From positions 1-64,000 of the forward strand of contig JAFWIE010000048.1 in assembly GCA_017533825.1 (NCBI GenBank): DNA of 64,000 nucleotides, read 5' to 3'. Position 1 is the first letter of the stretch. Each line of letters starts with the position of its first letter. Origin of the DNA: Atopobiaceae bacterium. Lineage in GTDB: Bacteria > Actinomycetota > Coriobacteriia > Coriobacteriales > Atopobiaceae. Positions 51,590 to 60,778 of this stretch are shown one piece after another. The position numbers and the translations under genes are program-made. Under the pieces are notes generated by a model. It was not told the DNA's origin, made no database searches, and saw only the letters and a list, made by a program, of their open reading frames with translations.

Positions 51590-53914
51590 TTATCCTCTCT
51601 TCACGCGCACGTCCTCGCCAAAGACCTCGAAGGCGTTCGCGAGAATGGCAGCGAGTTCCGGCGGCAGGTCATCGGGCGCCTCCGGTACGGAGCGTTGCGG
51701 TGCTGATGGTTCCGTCTGGCTGCTCGGTTCTGACACCTGCGGGGCGGCGACTGGTTGCGTGGTTGGTGCGGTAGCTGGCGATGCAGGTGGGACATCGTCC
51801 GGTGGCGCAGTCGGCGTGGTCGCAGGAGCAGAGGTTGGAGTCGGCGGCTCCGTCGGAGTCGGCGCATACTCCGACTCTGGCTCCACATAGGCAGTACCAA
51901 GCTCCTCGTAGGGCACGTAGTCGGGACCGGGGTCTTCTGGAACCGGCCCCATTGCCGGCTCCGGCATCGACGCCGGAGCGTCCCATGGCATGGGATACGC
52001 CGGTGCTTGTGGGGCGACATTCGGCGTCGGCCCAGGCTGCTGAACCGTGGCGCGCGACTCCTGTGCAGACCTCGCCACGCGATTGGGAGCGGCTGCAGGA
52101 GCAGGAGCCGGAGCAACCGAAGGGGCAGGCGCAGCGACGCCGCGCTGGCTTTGTCCCATGCCCTCGCGATACGCCATCGTACGCGGTCCGAAGTACTCTG
52201 CCACAACACCCTCGACTGCCGCACGGACATCCGGCCGCTCGAGCATCTTGAAGGCGAAGTTGGAACCCTTCGGCAGACCCACCGTGAGCGTGCGGCCATC
52301 GTCCGAAATCGGCGTCGCATTACTCAGCAGAGAACCACGGGACGGTAGTCGCGCCAAGAGCTCAGACGTCACCTGACGCCAACGTCGCCGCAATTCTCCC
52401 GCATCGCTGATTGCCGGAGAAGAAGGTTGCATGTTCATGGCAGCTGGCTGTGACTGAGCAGGAGCCTGTTGGGGCACTTGTTGAGGTGCTTGCTGGGGGA
52501 CACGCCGCGTCTGCGGCGCGACCGGCTGTGACACCTGCTGTGGCGCACGCCACGCCTGCGGCGCATCCGGCTGCGGCGCGGCCGGACGCGCCGGAGCCGG
52601 TGCATGCTGCGGCGTGGCCGGCGGTTGCTGAGTTGGCGCGGGCCGTGCCGGCTGCGCTTCTGGTTGGGGTGCGGATTCCTCAGGACGCGTCCCCACCCGT
52701 ACTGCTTGGGTCGCGGTAGGCTGGGACGTCGACACCGGAACTGGCTGGGATGCCTGCCCGACCGCACCGCTCTTCACCTTACGCTCAAGCTCCGCGAGCC
52801 GCTCGGCAAGCGACTCGAGCGTAAGGTCCTCCACGGGCCGCGCCATCCGCGTGAACGCGATCTCGAGCACCAGACGCTGGTTGGGTGCCGTCGTCATCTC
52901 GCGCATCGCATCGCCCAGAATCGTGAGCACGCGCGAAATCCGATCCGCAGATCCAAATGCCTGCGCTTCTTGCTGCAAGCGCTCCACATCCACTGAGGAA
53001 TCCAGAACCTCGGGCCGTGCCCCTACCAACGAGACCACATACACGTCTCGCATGTGGGCCGCGAGTTCGCGCGCGAACTGAAGCGGATCCCTGCCAGACT
53101 CGACCAACTCCCCCACCTGCAGAAACAGCATGGGGACGTCACGCGCGGCAAGCGCGTCTACCACATGATTCATCTCTGCGCCCGGCACCGCCCCGAGAAG
53201 GTCCTGTGCCGCCGCGGCCGAGACGGTCCCATCGCCAAAGACGGATAGCTGCTCAAGCGTGGAGAGCGCATCGCGCATGCCACCACGCGCGTGACGAACC
53301 ACGAGGTCAAGCGCCGCATCCTCGTAGGCGAACCGCTCCCGTTGGCACACGAAGACCAGTCGCTCGCGGATGTCCTCGCTGCTGATGGGCCTGAAGTCGA
53401 ACCTCTGCACGCGCGAGAGTATCGTGGCAGGAATCTTCTGTGGATCGGTGGTGCACAAGACAAACACCACGTGGTCGGGCGGCTCCTCCAGCGTCTTCAG
53501 CAACGCATTGAAGGCCGCCGTGGTTAGCATGTGCACCTCGTCGATGATGTACACCTTATAGCGACCACGCACCGGAGCATAGCCCACGCGCGTGATGATC
53601 TCTTCGCGCACATTGTCGACACCCGTACGCGATGCAGCATCGAGCTCGTAGACGTCTGGATGCTCACCAGCGGCGATGAGCGTGCATTGCTCGCAGGTGC
53701 CGTCGGGCAAATGACCCGGACCTTCTTCGCACATGAGTGACTTGGCCAGCAAACGCGCCATGGTGGTCTTTCCCGTTCCGCGCGGACCACAGAAGAGGTA
53801 CGCGTGGCTGGTCCTGCCCTCCATCACCGCTCGCTGGAGCGTTCCCACTACATGCTGCTGGCCGACCACGTCGGCAAATGTCTGCGGACGATATTTCCTG
53901 TACAAAGACTCCAT
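51590..53914 (-). CDS. dnaX: DNA polymerase III subunits gamma/tau
   Basis: Clamp-loader ATPase. The start MESLYRKYRPQTFADVVGQQHVV is canonical. Walker A is GPRGTGKTTMAR, the zinc module is MCEEGPGHLPDGTCEQC, Walker B/DExx is VYIIDEVHML, and the sensor-1 region is VFVLCTTDPQKIPATILSRVQRFDF. After domain III (about residue 370) comes a long Pro/Gln/Ala-rich tail with a small folded segment around residues 520-600. At 774 aa it is a full-length tau-like protein. I did not find a clear frameshift signal that would make a separate gamma form. Confidence 0.96.
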   Translation of the reverse strand: MESLYRKYRPQTFADVVGQQHVVGTLQRAVMEGRTSHAYLFCGPRGTGKTTMARLLAKSLMCEEGPGHLPDGTCEQCTLIAAGEHPDVYELDAASRTGVDNVREEIITRVGYAPVRGRYKVYIIDEVHMLTTAAFNALLKTLEEPPDHVVFVLCTTDPQKIPATILSRVQRFDFRPISSEDIRERLVFVCQRERFAYEDAALDLVVRHARGGMRDALSTLEQLSVFGDGTVSAAAAQDLLGAVPGAEMNHVVDALAARDVPMLFLQVGELVESGRDPLQFARELAAHMRDVYVVSLVGARPEVLDSSVDVERLQQEAQAFGSADRISRVLTILGDAMREMTTAPNQRLVLEIAFTRMARPVEDLTLESLAERLAELERKVKSGAVGQASQPVPVSTSQPTATQAVRVGTRPEESAPQPEAQPARPAPTQQPPATPQHAPAPARPAAPQPDAPQAWRAPQQVSQPVAPQTRRVPQQAPQQVPQQAPAQSQPAAMNMQPSSPAISDAGELRRRWRQVTSELLARLPSRGSLLSNATPISDDGRTLTVGLPKGSNFAFKMLERPDVRAAVEGVVAEYFGPRTMAYREGMGQSQRGVAAPAPSVAPAPAPAAAPNRVARSAQESRATVQQPGPTPNVAPQAPAYPMPWDAPASMPEPAMGPVPEDPGPDYVPYEELGTAYVEPESEYAPTPTEPPTPTSAPATTPTAPPDDVPPASPATAPTTQPVAAPQVSEPSSQTEPSAPQRSVPEAPDDLPPELAAILANAFEVFGEDVRVKRG

Positions 53915-53932
53915 GCGACCGCCTCGACAAGC

Positions 53933-54571
53933 TTACTTATGCATACGACTGCGTACGAGCCCCACCACGGTCGGCACCAGCGAGACCGCCACGATGCCGA
54001 CGATAAGCAACTCAAAGTGTTCCTGCACGAAGGGGATGCCGCCAAAGAAGTATCCCAGCAAGACGAACAGCGTACTCCAGGTGACGCCACCCAAGATGTT
54101 GTACATAACGAAGTTGTGCCACTTCATGCCACCCATGCCTGCAAGGAAGGGCACGAAGGTACGAATGAACGGAAAGAACCTCCCCAGAAAGATGGCGAGG
54201 TTCCCCCACTTGTCCAAGAATGCCTCTGATTTGGCGATGCGCTCCGGCGTCATGGCCTTGACCTTGCCCGATGCGATGATCTTCTGTCCCAGGAAATGCC
54301 CGATGAAGAAGTTGCATTGGTCACCCAAGATGGCAGCGCACCAAGCAACGGCAAGCAACAGCATGATGTTGAAGCCGCCGCCCTGCGCAAAGAACCCTGA
54401 CGCAAACAGCAGCGAGTCGCCGGGAAGAAACGGGAAGAAGACAACGCCCGTCTCGATGAAGATGATGGCAAATACGAATCCGTAGGCCGCGACGGGTCCG
54501 GCCGCAATCTGCGCAGCGATGAAGGCGCGCGGATCGCGCAGCAGGCTTACGATAAAGTCCACAAAACCCAT
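53933..54571 (-). CDS. DedA family membrane protein
   Basis: DedA proteins are membrane transporters linked to undecaprenyl-phosphate or lipid flipping. The motif FFPFLPGDSLLFASG and the conserved FLGRFFPFIRTFVPFLAGMGGM (the F/Y-x-R-x2-P-x4-P-x2-AG type signature) are clear, with four to six membrane segments across 212 aa. The start is the ATG at 54571; a TTG at 54589 is in frame. It lies just upstream of dnaX in the direction of transcription, 18 bases apart, so it may be co-transcribed with it. Confidence 0.9.
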   Translation of the reverse strand: MGFVDFIVSLLRDPRAFIAAQIAAGPVAAYGFVFAIIFIETGVVFFPFLPGDSLLFASGFFAQGGGFNIMLLLAVAWCAAILGDQCNFFIGHFLGQKIIASGKVKAMTPERIAKSEAFLDKWGNLAIFLGRFFPFIRTFVPFLAGMGGMKWHNFVMYNILGGVTWSTLFVLLGYFFGGIPFVQEHFELLIVGIVAVSLVPTVVGLVRSRMHK

Positions 54572-54594
54572 CAGGACACTCCCTCCCAAAGGTC

Positions 54595-54620
54595 AAAAAA
54601 CGCCTCGGCATGCCGAGGCG
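54595..54620 (-). terminator. Terminator of the SRP RNA
   Basis: CGCCTCGGCA and TGCCGAGGCG form a perfect 10-bp stem; on the minus strand it is followed by six T residues. Confidence 0.92.
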
Positions 54621-54631
54621 ATTGATGCACA

Positions 54632-54736
54632 GTGCGCTCGATGGGAACGGGCACCCGACAGAGGCTCCTTATGGCTGCTGTCTCCCGACCCTGACCAGGT
54701 TCGTAGTATGCCGTCGCCCGAACCCATCGAACGCAC
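54632..54736 (-). ncRNA. ffs: Signal recognition particle RNA, small bacterial type
   Basis: On the minus strand the ends GTGCGTTCGATGGG and CCCATCGAGCGCAC pair to a long helix. The apical part contains CTGGTCAGGGTCGGGAG and ACAGCAGCCATAAGGAG, the conserved symmetric and asymmetric loops bound by Ffh. The length of about 105 nt lacks an Alu domain, so it is the 4.5S-like form. Terminator and promoter-side spacing support an independent gene. Confidence 0.93.
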
Positions 54737-54965
54737 TCAGCAAGGCGAGTATAGCTAACATCGTCAACTTGCGCAAGACGGCACTTCAGGGAATCGCGCG
54801 TAAATGAGTTTCTCTGTCCCCTGCCTTCCCACCCCTTGGTCGAGTTATGTCGACCTCCACTAGGGCACGACATTCGATGTGCTATTGGTATTCTACCTCT
54901 TACAGCTTATCACCTAGCAATATTCGATTTTGGCATATCCAGTATGTGTGGCGTACCTTCGCTTC

Positions 54966-55280
54966 ATGGTTGTAATACACGACACATCGGACAAGCGCCT
55001 GCTATACAAGAGCAGGCATGTAGCTATCGGTCAGCTGCTTAAGGAGCTGCGCGAAGAGCGCCAGCTCAAGCAGATTGATATCGCTCAGGTTGCCGGCCTT
55101 GGCCAATCGGATGTGAGCAAAGTCGAGTCCGGCGAACGCAGCATCAGATTCGTAGAAGTCGATTTGTATGCCCACGCCCTCGGCATTGACGTTGGTACCT
55201 TGGCAAAGACTATGTTCGAGACGATGTGGGCCAACGATAACGCACATCAGCAATCATTCGACACCACACCTGACGAGTAG
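54966..55280 (+). CDS. XRE family helix-turn-helix regulator
   Basis: The DNA-binding domain is clear: IGQLLKELREERQLKQIDIAQVAGLGQSDVSKVESGERSIRFVEV, followed by a short C-terminal segment ending FDTTPDE. It has no extra ligand or membrane domain. I start at the ATG at 54966, though no good ribosome binding site is visible and the upstream ATG at 54930 is in the same frame. The gene stands alone, downstream of and divergent from the SRP RNA. The target is unknown. Confidence 0.75.
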   Translation: MVVIHDTSDKRLLYKSRHVAIGQLLKELREERQLKQIDIAQVAGLGQSDVSKVESGERSIRFVEVDLYAHALGIDVGTLAKTMFETMWANDNAHQQSFDTTPDE

Positions 55281-55314
55281 AGCTTGTCGGACCGTGAATC
55301 TCCCTTAGACGCCA

Positions 55315-55348
55315 CGCGCCGCGCGTCCACACTCGGACACGCGGCGCG
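55315..55348. terminator. Bidirectional terminator-like hairpin
   Basis: CGCGCCGCGCGTCC pairs with GGACACGCGGCGCG with one mismatch, between the convergent regulator and CapA-like genes. Confidence 0.7.
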
Positions 55349-55384
55349 TTCATCCCACCGTGCTGTCTGACACGTGCGACTTTG

Positions 55385-57058
55385 TTACGTAACGACCTCG
55401 ATTGCATCCCCCACCGTCTTCACCGTGGTGTCCCGCGCCCACTGCAGCGGATCACCGGTCGCGGCGCCATCTTGTTTCAGCCGCGCAAGCAACTCGTTTG
55501 ATGAGGCAAGCTCGGACGTGTAGTCTGACAGCGGGCATACATAGTCCGTACCACCGGAGCGATGCTCGATGAGTGCATGCCAGACGGGATTCTCGACGCT
55601 CACCTCTCCGTTGTCATCGCGAACAAAGTCGCAGGTCAGCATGCCGGAAAGCACCGCAGATGGCAGCGTATACGCACTGACGAAGTCACCGAGGCCGTAC
55701 ACGCACAGCATGCCATTCGCAGGCGTCACGCCCGACCCATCCGTCGTGCGTATTCCCCGGCCCACATACCGCACAGGCTCGATCGACTGCCCGCGACACC
55801 CGATCAGCAGATCCACGCCAAGTCCTGCCAGGTAGGACGCATAGTCTTGCTGCTGGTCGCTCAGGACCGAGGGGTCGGTCGACCCGGTAATCTCGTCCTG
55901 CTCGTTCCACTGCATGAACACCACGACGGCATCGGCAAGCTCATGGGCACGCTCGACTTCCTCGCGCATCTTCTCCTTGTTGAAGGCCGCCGCATAGTAG
56001 TCGTTGGGAAGGTCCGACTGCTTGTATCCATTCTGACCATAGCTGTACGAGAGGAACGCAACGGACATGCCGTTCTTCTCGACAACCCGAATGTCACTCC
56101 GGTCGCTCTCGGACGTATAGCTACCGATGGTCATCACATTCGGATGCTGCGCCCATACAGACTGAGAGTGCTCGACTGCGCTTACCCACATGTCGTACGT
56201 ATGGTTGGTGTTGGTGTTCACCACGTCGAAGCCGGCACCCTCAAGTGCGTCAGCCATCGAATCCGGCGTGTTGTAGCTGGGGTAACCCTGATACTCAAAG
56301 CTCGTGTTGCCGCCGAGCGAAGACCCCTGGCTCACAAATGCGATGTCATAGGACCCTAGGGTCCCCTTCATCTGCTCGTACAGCGGCGAGAAGTCATAGG
56401 CGCCGTCCCCCGTAGCGCCTGCCCATGCATCAGCGCTGGAAAGAATGTCGGCATTCGCGACGTTTGATCCTACCGCACAGAACGAGACCGAAGCCGCACC
56501 GCGCGGCGTACCATCCGCGCTGGTTTGTTGTCCTTCGCCGGACGTCCCCTCGGAACCGTTCGTGCCTCCGCGCGTGAACGCGATTACCACTCCAGTAATG
56601 ACAATCACGAGCAAAAGACCGCCCACGATGCCACCCACCAGAATCGGATTGATCCGACTCTTGGCGCGTGCGTGACGAGCGGGCGCCTCTTTCTGCTGCT
56701 TAGCCTTCTGCTTGACCTGCTTGCGCGTCTGGACACCAGCGCCCTTGAAGTTGGCGTTGACGTCCGACTTCACGGTACGCTTTGGCTTGTTTGACTCCTG
56801 AGCAATGCGACGTGCCGTCCCGGTGGATTGGCGCCCGGTTCCCTGCCGCCTCATCGCTCCCGTACTCTGGGCCTTCGCGCCCGGGGCGTTTGCACCTTGT
56901 GGTCCTGTGCCCTGGGGCCTCGCACTCTGGGGCCTCGCACCCTGACGACCGGATGCCGACTTGGCTCCCGCTCCTTTAGTGGCGGGCTTCTTGGCCGCAT
57001 TGGCAGCAGGTCGTCTCTTCGCGTCCTGCGTACTTCCGTTTGCGCTCTTCTCGGCCAC
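55385..57058 (-). CDS. CapA-like protein with altered metal-site residues
   Basis: The first 170 residues are basic and low-complexity (repeats of RPQGTGPQGANAPGAKA type), then one membrane segment (PILVGGIVGGLLLVIVITGV). The outer domain matches the CapA/PgsA poly-gamma-glutamate family: SFCAVGSNVANADI, FDVVNTNTNHTYD, VVVFMQWNEQDE, LGVDLLIGCRGQSIEPVRYV, GLGDFVSAY. Several usual metal ligands are changed: the family's GAHPHVLQP-type motif is GCRGQSIEP here. It may be an inactive or binding-only relative. The GTG at 57058 has GGGAGG upstream. Confidence 0.75.
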   Translation of the reverse strand: MAEKSANGSTQDAKRRPAANAAKKPATKGAGAKSASGRQGARPQSARPQGTGPQGANAPGAKAQSTGAMRRQGTGRQSTGTARRIAQESNKPKRTVKSDVNANFKGAGVQTRKQVKQKAKQQKEAPARHARAKSRINPILVGGIVGGLLLVIVITGVVIAFTRGGTNGSEGTSGEGQQTSADGTPRGAASVSFCAVGSNVANADILSSADAWAGATGDGAYDFSPLYEQMKGTLGSYDIAFVSQGSSLGGNTSFEYQGYPSYNTPDSMADALEGAGFDVVNTNTNHTYDMWVSAVEHSQSVWAQHPNVMTIGSYTSESDRSDIRVVEKNGMSVAFLSYSYGQNGYKQSDLPNDYYAAAFNKEKMREEVERAHELADAVVVFMQWNEQDEITGSTDPSVLSDQQQDYASYLAGLGVDLLIGCRGQSIEPVRYVGRGIRTTDGSGVTPANGMLCVYGLGDFVSAYTLPSAVLSGMLTCDFVRDDNGEVSVENPVWHALIEHRSGGTDYVCPLSDYTSELASSNELLARLKQDGAATGDPLQWARDTTVKTVGDAIEVVT

Positions 57059-57166
57059 CGGGCACCTCCCGCACGTCAGTAATATAGCCAAATATTCATG
57101 CTAGCAGGTACAGTGCATTGACGCAAAACTCCATCATACGAGCGGAGGCAACTCGGCACACAAAAG

Positions 57167-57202
57167 CCTGCCCCCGACACCTTCGATTGTGTCGGGGGCA
57201 GG
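57167..57202 (-). terminator. Terminator of the export operon
   Basis: CCTGCCCCCGACAC and GTGTCGGGGGCAGG form a perfect 14-bp stem, with TTTT following on the minus strand, about 28 bases past the permease stop. Confidence 0.9.
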
Positions 57203-57230
57203 ACCTGTACACTCCTCAAGTAGGTTCGAC

Positions 57231-58481
57231 CTACTGGTGGTTAAGGCTCTCCACGGGGTCGAGACGCGCGGCGCTTCGTGCCGGATACCAGCCGAAGATC
57301 AAGCCCGTCACGGTGCAGACGAGTACCGCATTGAGAATGGACGCCCCGTCGATAACGGGCGTCAGGGGATCGCCCGTTGACGACATGCCCATGCTTTCCC
57401 CCATGGGTCCTACAAGCACATAGGCTCCCCCGATTCCGAGAATCACGCCGATGATACCTCCCGCGATGCATAGGCACACGCTCTCGAGGATGAACTGGCT
57501 TGTGATGTCGAAGCGTTTGGCACCCAATGCCTTACGCAGACCAATCTCACGAATACGCTCCGTCACATTCGTGAGCATCATGTTCATGATGCCGATACCA
57601 CCGACGAGCAGCGAGATGCCCGATACGATGACCATAATGGCCTGGAATGAAGCCATGCTCTGGTTCACTTGATCGAGAATAGACTTGTCGGAGGTTACGC
57701 TGACGGAGCGCGGCGAGCCCCCGCCCCCGCTCCCATCCTCTTCGTCACTCGAAGCGAGATGATAGTGCTCGTTGAGGTACTGCTTCGTCGCCGCCATCAC
57801 CGTATCGATATCGGACCCCTCGCTCGTCATGCACTCCATCTGCTTGATGCTCGTCGTTCCCGTAAGGCGTATGCTCACAGTCGGGTAGGGAGCCATGCAG
57901 TAGACCGTGTCACCCCACGTCGACCAACTGTTCACCTTGTCGACCACGCCCTTGATGAGGTATTCGTCATTGCCGAGGTGCACGGATTCACCCACGACCT
58001 CCGTCGGCGGCTTCTTCCCAAAGAGCTTCTTCACACCAGGCTCATCCATTATGAGGACGCGATCTGCCTCTTCCATATCCCGCTCATCGAAGAAATCGCC
58101 TGCGACGAGCTTGGTAGAGTGAGCGCTAAGGTAACGGGGATCGGTACCAGTAACATCAGCGGATGCCTTCTTTGTATTGGTGCTGATGTTGCCAGTGCCT
58201 TGGACCGTAGGAATGAGGTAATCGTAGCCCGGCACAGACTGCGCGATCTCGTTCATGTCGTCCACCGTAAAGTTGTCGATACCCGAGAGGCGAATGGCAA
58301 CCAAACGAGCGGCGTTAGCGCCAAACATCTGCGACTGTTGCACAGAGATGCCAGCGATGATGGAGTTCATCGTGATAACTGCAGCGATGCCAATGACGAT
58401 GCCGAGGATGGTAAGGGCGCTACGACCGCGATTCGCCGAGAGTGCACTCCACGTCTCGTGGACCAAGTCTGATGGCTTCAT
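57231..58481 (-). CDS. MacB-type ABC transporter permease
   Basis: The 416-aa protein has the MacB/FtsX layout. An N-terminal membrane segment (LTILGIVIGIAAVITMNSI) is followed by a large extracellular domain (about residues 50-290). Three C-terminal membrane segments include IMVIVSGISLLVGGIGIMNMMLTNVTERIREIGLRKALG and ICIAGGIIGVILGIGGAYVLV. A glycine/serine patch (GSGGGGSPRS) lies in the outer domain. It overlaps the ATPase gene by the ATGA at 58478. With the ATPase and the adaptor it forms a MacAB-like export or mechanotransmission system. Confidence 0.9.
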   Translation of the reverse strand: MKPSDLVHETWSALSANRGRSALTILGIVIGIAAVITMNSIIAGISVQQSQMFGANAARLVAIRLSGIDNFTVDDMNEIAQSVPGYDYLIPTVQGTGNISTNTKKASADVTGTDPRYLSAHSTKLVAGDFFDERDMEEADRVLIMDEPGVKKLFGKKPPTEVVGESVHLGNDEYLIKGVVDKVNSWSTWGDTVYCMAPYPTVSIRLTGTTSIKQMECMTSEGSDIDTVMAATKQYLNEHYHLASSDEEDGSGGGGSPRSVSVTSDKSILDQVNQSMASFQAIMVIVSGISLLVGGIGIMNMMLTNVTERIREIGLRKALGAKRFDITSQFILESVCLCIAGGIIGVILGIGGAYVLVGPMGESMGMSSTGDPLTPVIDGASILNAVLVCTVTGLIFGWYPARSAARLDPVESLNHQ

Positions 58482-59230
58482 GTGTTCCCCCTTCGTGCCT
58501 GGACCCCCGCGTTCGACTTGAGCGCAGCCTCAACGAGCGCACGCTCCTCCTCGTCGCTAAAGAGCCTGCCATCGCGAATGTGAACGGTGCGGTCGCCCCA
58601 GGCGCAGGTCTCGGGGTCATGCGTGATGATGACGATGGTCTTACCCTGCTCGGCGAGGTTCGCGAAGAGGTTCATGACCAGTTCACTGGTAGCGGAATCG
58701 AGTGCGCCGGTGGGCTCATCCGCCAAGATGAGCGCCGGGTTGTTGACGAGGGCGCGCGCGATGGCGACGCGTTGCATCTGACCACCAGAGAGCTCGTTCG
58801 AGCGATGGTCGTAGTACTCCTCAGGCAGGCCGACGACACGCAGCGCCTTGTAGGCACGGCCTTCGCGTTCAGACTTGGGTACATCGGTGTAGATAAGCGG
58901 CATCATGACGTTGCGCATGACGGTAGCACGCTCAAGCAAGTTGTAGCGTTGGAACACGAAGCCCAGGCGCTGTCCGCGAATCTCTGCCAGTTCGTCGTCG
59001 GTAAGGTCGTTCATGAGAAGCCCCTCGAGCTTGTACGTGCCCGAGGTGGGGCGATCGAGACCGCCCAGTATGTTCATGAGCGTAGACTTGCCCGAACCAG
59101 AGGGCCCCATCACGCAGAGAAACTCGCCTTTCGGCACCTGCAGCGTGACACCGCGCAGGGCTGCCGTATAACCCGCGGCCGACTCGTAGATGCGGTGAAC
59201 GTTCTGAGCGTCTAGGACGTACTTCGCCAT
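58478..59230 (-). CDS. MacB/LolD-type ABC transporter ATPase
   Basis: The 250-aa ATPase has Walker [17 protein letters not shown], the family-typical LGFVFQRYNLL, the signature LSGGQMQRVAIARALV, Walker B ALILADEPTGALD, and the IIITHDPETC switch. Sequence class and gene order place it with the MacB permease that overlaps it by four bases. The adaptor gene is nine bases upstream. The substrate cannot be read; relatives export peptides, lipoproteins or antimicrobial compounds. Confidence 0.93.
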   Translation of the reverse strand: MAKYVLDAQNVHRIYESAAGYTAALRGVTLQVPKGEFLCVMGPSGSGKSTLMNILGGLDRPTSGTYKLEGLLMNDLTDDELAEIRGQRLGFVFQRYNLLERATVMRNVMMPLIYTDVPKSEREGRAYKALRVVGLPEEYYDHRSNELSGGQMQRVAIARALVNNPALILADEPTGALDSATSELVMNLFANLAEQGKTIVIITHDPETCAWGDRTVHIRDGRLFSDEEERALVEAALKSNAGVQARRGNT

Positions 59231-59239
59231 GGTTGCCCC

Positions 59240-60688
59240 TTATATCAGCGATATGGTGGTATCGTCCTCGTCGTCGCCCGCATCGGGGTCAATCAGGAGG
59301 ACCTCATCGCCCTCCTTCACGTCGCCCTCGATGACGGCCGTAGAGGAACTCTTTGCCTTTACCTCCACCGGTACGGACTCGTACGTCTTGTTCTCGGCGT
59401 CGGTAACGACCAGAACGTGCGGAGAGCCGAAATCTGCGCCGAAGACCGCAGAGGCCGGTACGCTGAGTACGTCATCCAGCTGCTGCGTGATGATGCTGAC
59501 GTTCGCCGTCATGCCCGGCTTGATCTTTCCCTTCTTGTTTGCTACGGAGAGATCGACGGCATAGTTCACCACGCCGCCGGCATCCGAGCTGTTGGAATCC
59601 GACGAGCCCGACGAGCCCGTCGCGGTAGTCGCGATGTTCTGCACCTTGGAGTCGAGCGTGAGGTCAGGGATGGCCTGGAAGGTGACGGTAGCCGGCTGGC
59701 CAACGGAAATCTTCTCGATGTCGACCTCGTTGATCTGCACCGGAATCTTCATATGCGAAGTGTCGGCAATCTGTACGAGTGGGCCAGAATTGGCACCGCC
59801 CGCCTCCTTGGTGCCTCCCTCAGCACCGCCCACCGCCTGGCCGTTCTGGGCGTTGACGGCGATCACGCTGCCCGTGACCGGTGCCGTTACCGTGCGCTTC
59901 TCGGCCTTCTTTCGTGCGTTCTCGAGGTCTGCCTGCTTCGACGCAAGATCAGCCTCGGCCGTGTCCTTTGCATCGATGGCATCGTTGATGCCGTCCGTCG
60001 CGTCATCGATGGCACTGGTCAGTGCGTTGTCGTCATACGTGGACCAGTCTTCGGCCTCGGCCGCCTTGTTCCATGCGTTGTCGCGCGCGCGAATGGCAAC
60101 GTCGCGGCCACGCTCGGCCTTGCTAATCTTTCCCCATGCGGAGTCGAGGGCCCGCTGGGCAGCAGAGACCGCCTCCTCGGACTTGCGGATTTCCTCGTCG
60201 AGGTCGTCGTTCTTGAGGGTAAAGAGCACGTCACCCTGCTTGACCTCCTGACCCACCGTCACATTGAGGTTCTCAATGATGCCCGAGACCTCAGGCGAGA
60301 CGACGCTCGAGCTGGCGGGGTTTGCCTTCCCGTTGCCACCCACGGTGTCGGTGAACGCGCCCTTGGTGATCGGCGCCGTCATCGAGAATGGGTCTATGGC
60401 GTTCTCTTTCTCCTTCGAGTTGCCAGTGATGAAGAAGAACGCGAAGGTGCCTATGGCGGCTAGCAGGACGATGGTTCCTATGATGATGCGCTTGCGCTTC
60501 GTCTTGGCACGCTTCCTGCGTAAGGCTTCGAAGGCGAGTTCGGCCTCCAACTCCTCATCGGTCACATCACCAAGCGCCTGGGATTCTTGCTCCGCCGGTT
60601 TTGCCAGCCCTTCAGAAGGCTTTGCGTCGGATTCGCCCGAAATCTCGGTGCCCTCGGACGGCGTAATGCTCTTGTCTTCTGTGGCCAT
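59240..60688 (-). CDS. MacA/HlyD-type membrane fusion protein
   Basis: The start at 60688 (MATEDKSITPSEGTEISGES) has GAGGGGGG upstream. An acidic cytoplasmic part of about 75 residues is followed by one membrane segment (IIIGTIVLLAAIGTFAFFF). Outside are the biotinyl-lipoyl-like halves (VVSPEVSGIIENLNVTVGQEVKQGDVLFTLKNDD and TVTAPVTGSVIAVNAQNGQAV), split by a long coiled coil, then the beta-barrel domain. It would link the MacB-like permease to its extracellular substrate. It is 482 aa and first of the three-gene operon. Confidence 0.92.
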   Translation of the reverse strand: MATEDKSITPSEGTEISGESDAKPSEGLAKPAEQESQALGDVTDEELEAELAFEALRRKRAKTKRKRIIIGTIVLLAAIGTFAFFFITGNSKEKENAIDPFSMTAPITKGAFTDTVGGNGKANPASSSVVSPEVSGIIENLNVTVGQEVKQGDVLFTLKNDDLDEEIRKSEEAVSAAQRALDSAWGKISKAERGRDVAIRARDNAWNKAAEAEDWSTYDDNALTSAIDDATDGINDAIDAKDTAEADLASKQADLENARKKAEKRTVTAPVTGSVIAVNAQNGQAVGGAEGGTKEAGGANSGPLVQIADTSHMKIPVQINEVDIEKISVGQPATVTFQAIPDLTLDSKVQNIATTATGSSGSSDSNSSDAGGVVNYAVDLSVANKKGKIKPGMTANVSIITQQLDDVLSVPASAVFGADFGSPHVLVVTDAENKTYESVPVEVKAKSSSTAVIEGDVKEGDEVLLIDPDAGDDEDDTTISLI

Positions 60689-60778
60689 GGTCCCCCCTCG
60701 TCCTGCGTTATTATTTGGGTTATAGTACCTGCTAATCACATTTAAACCACTATACCACGGCTGATTGGGGGCACTGGG

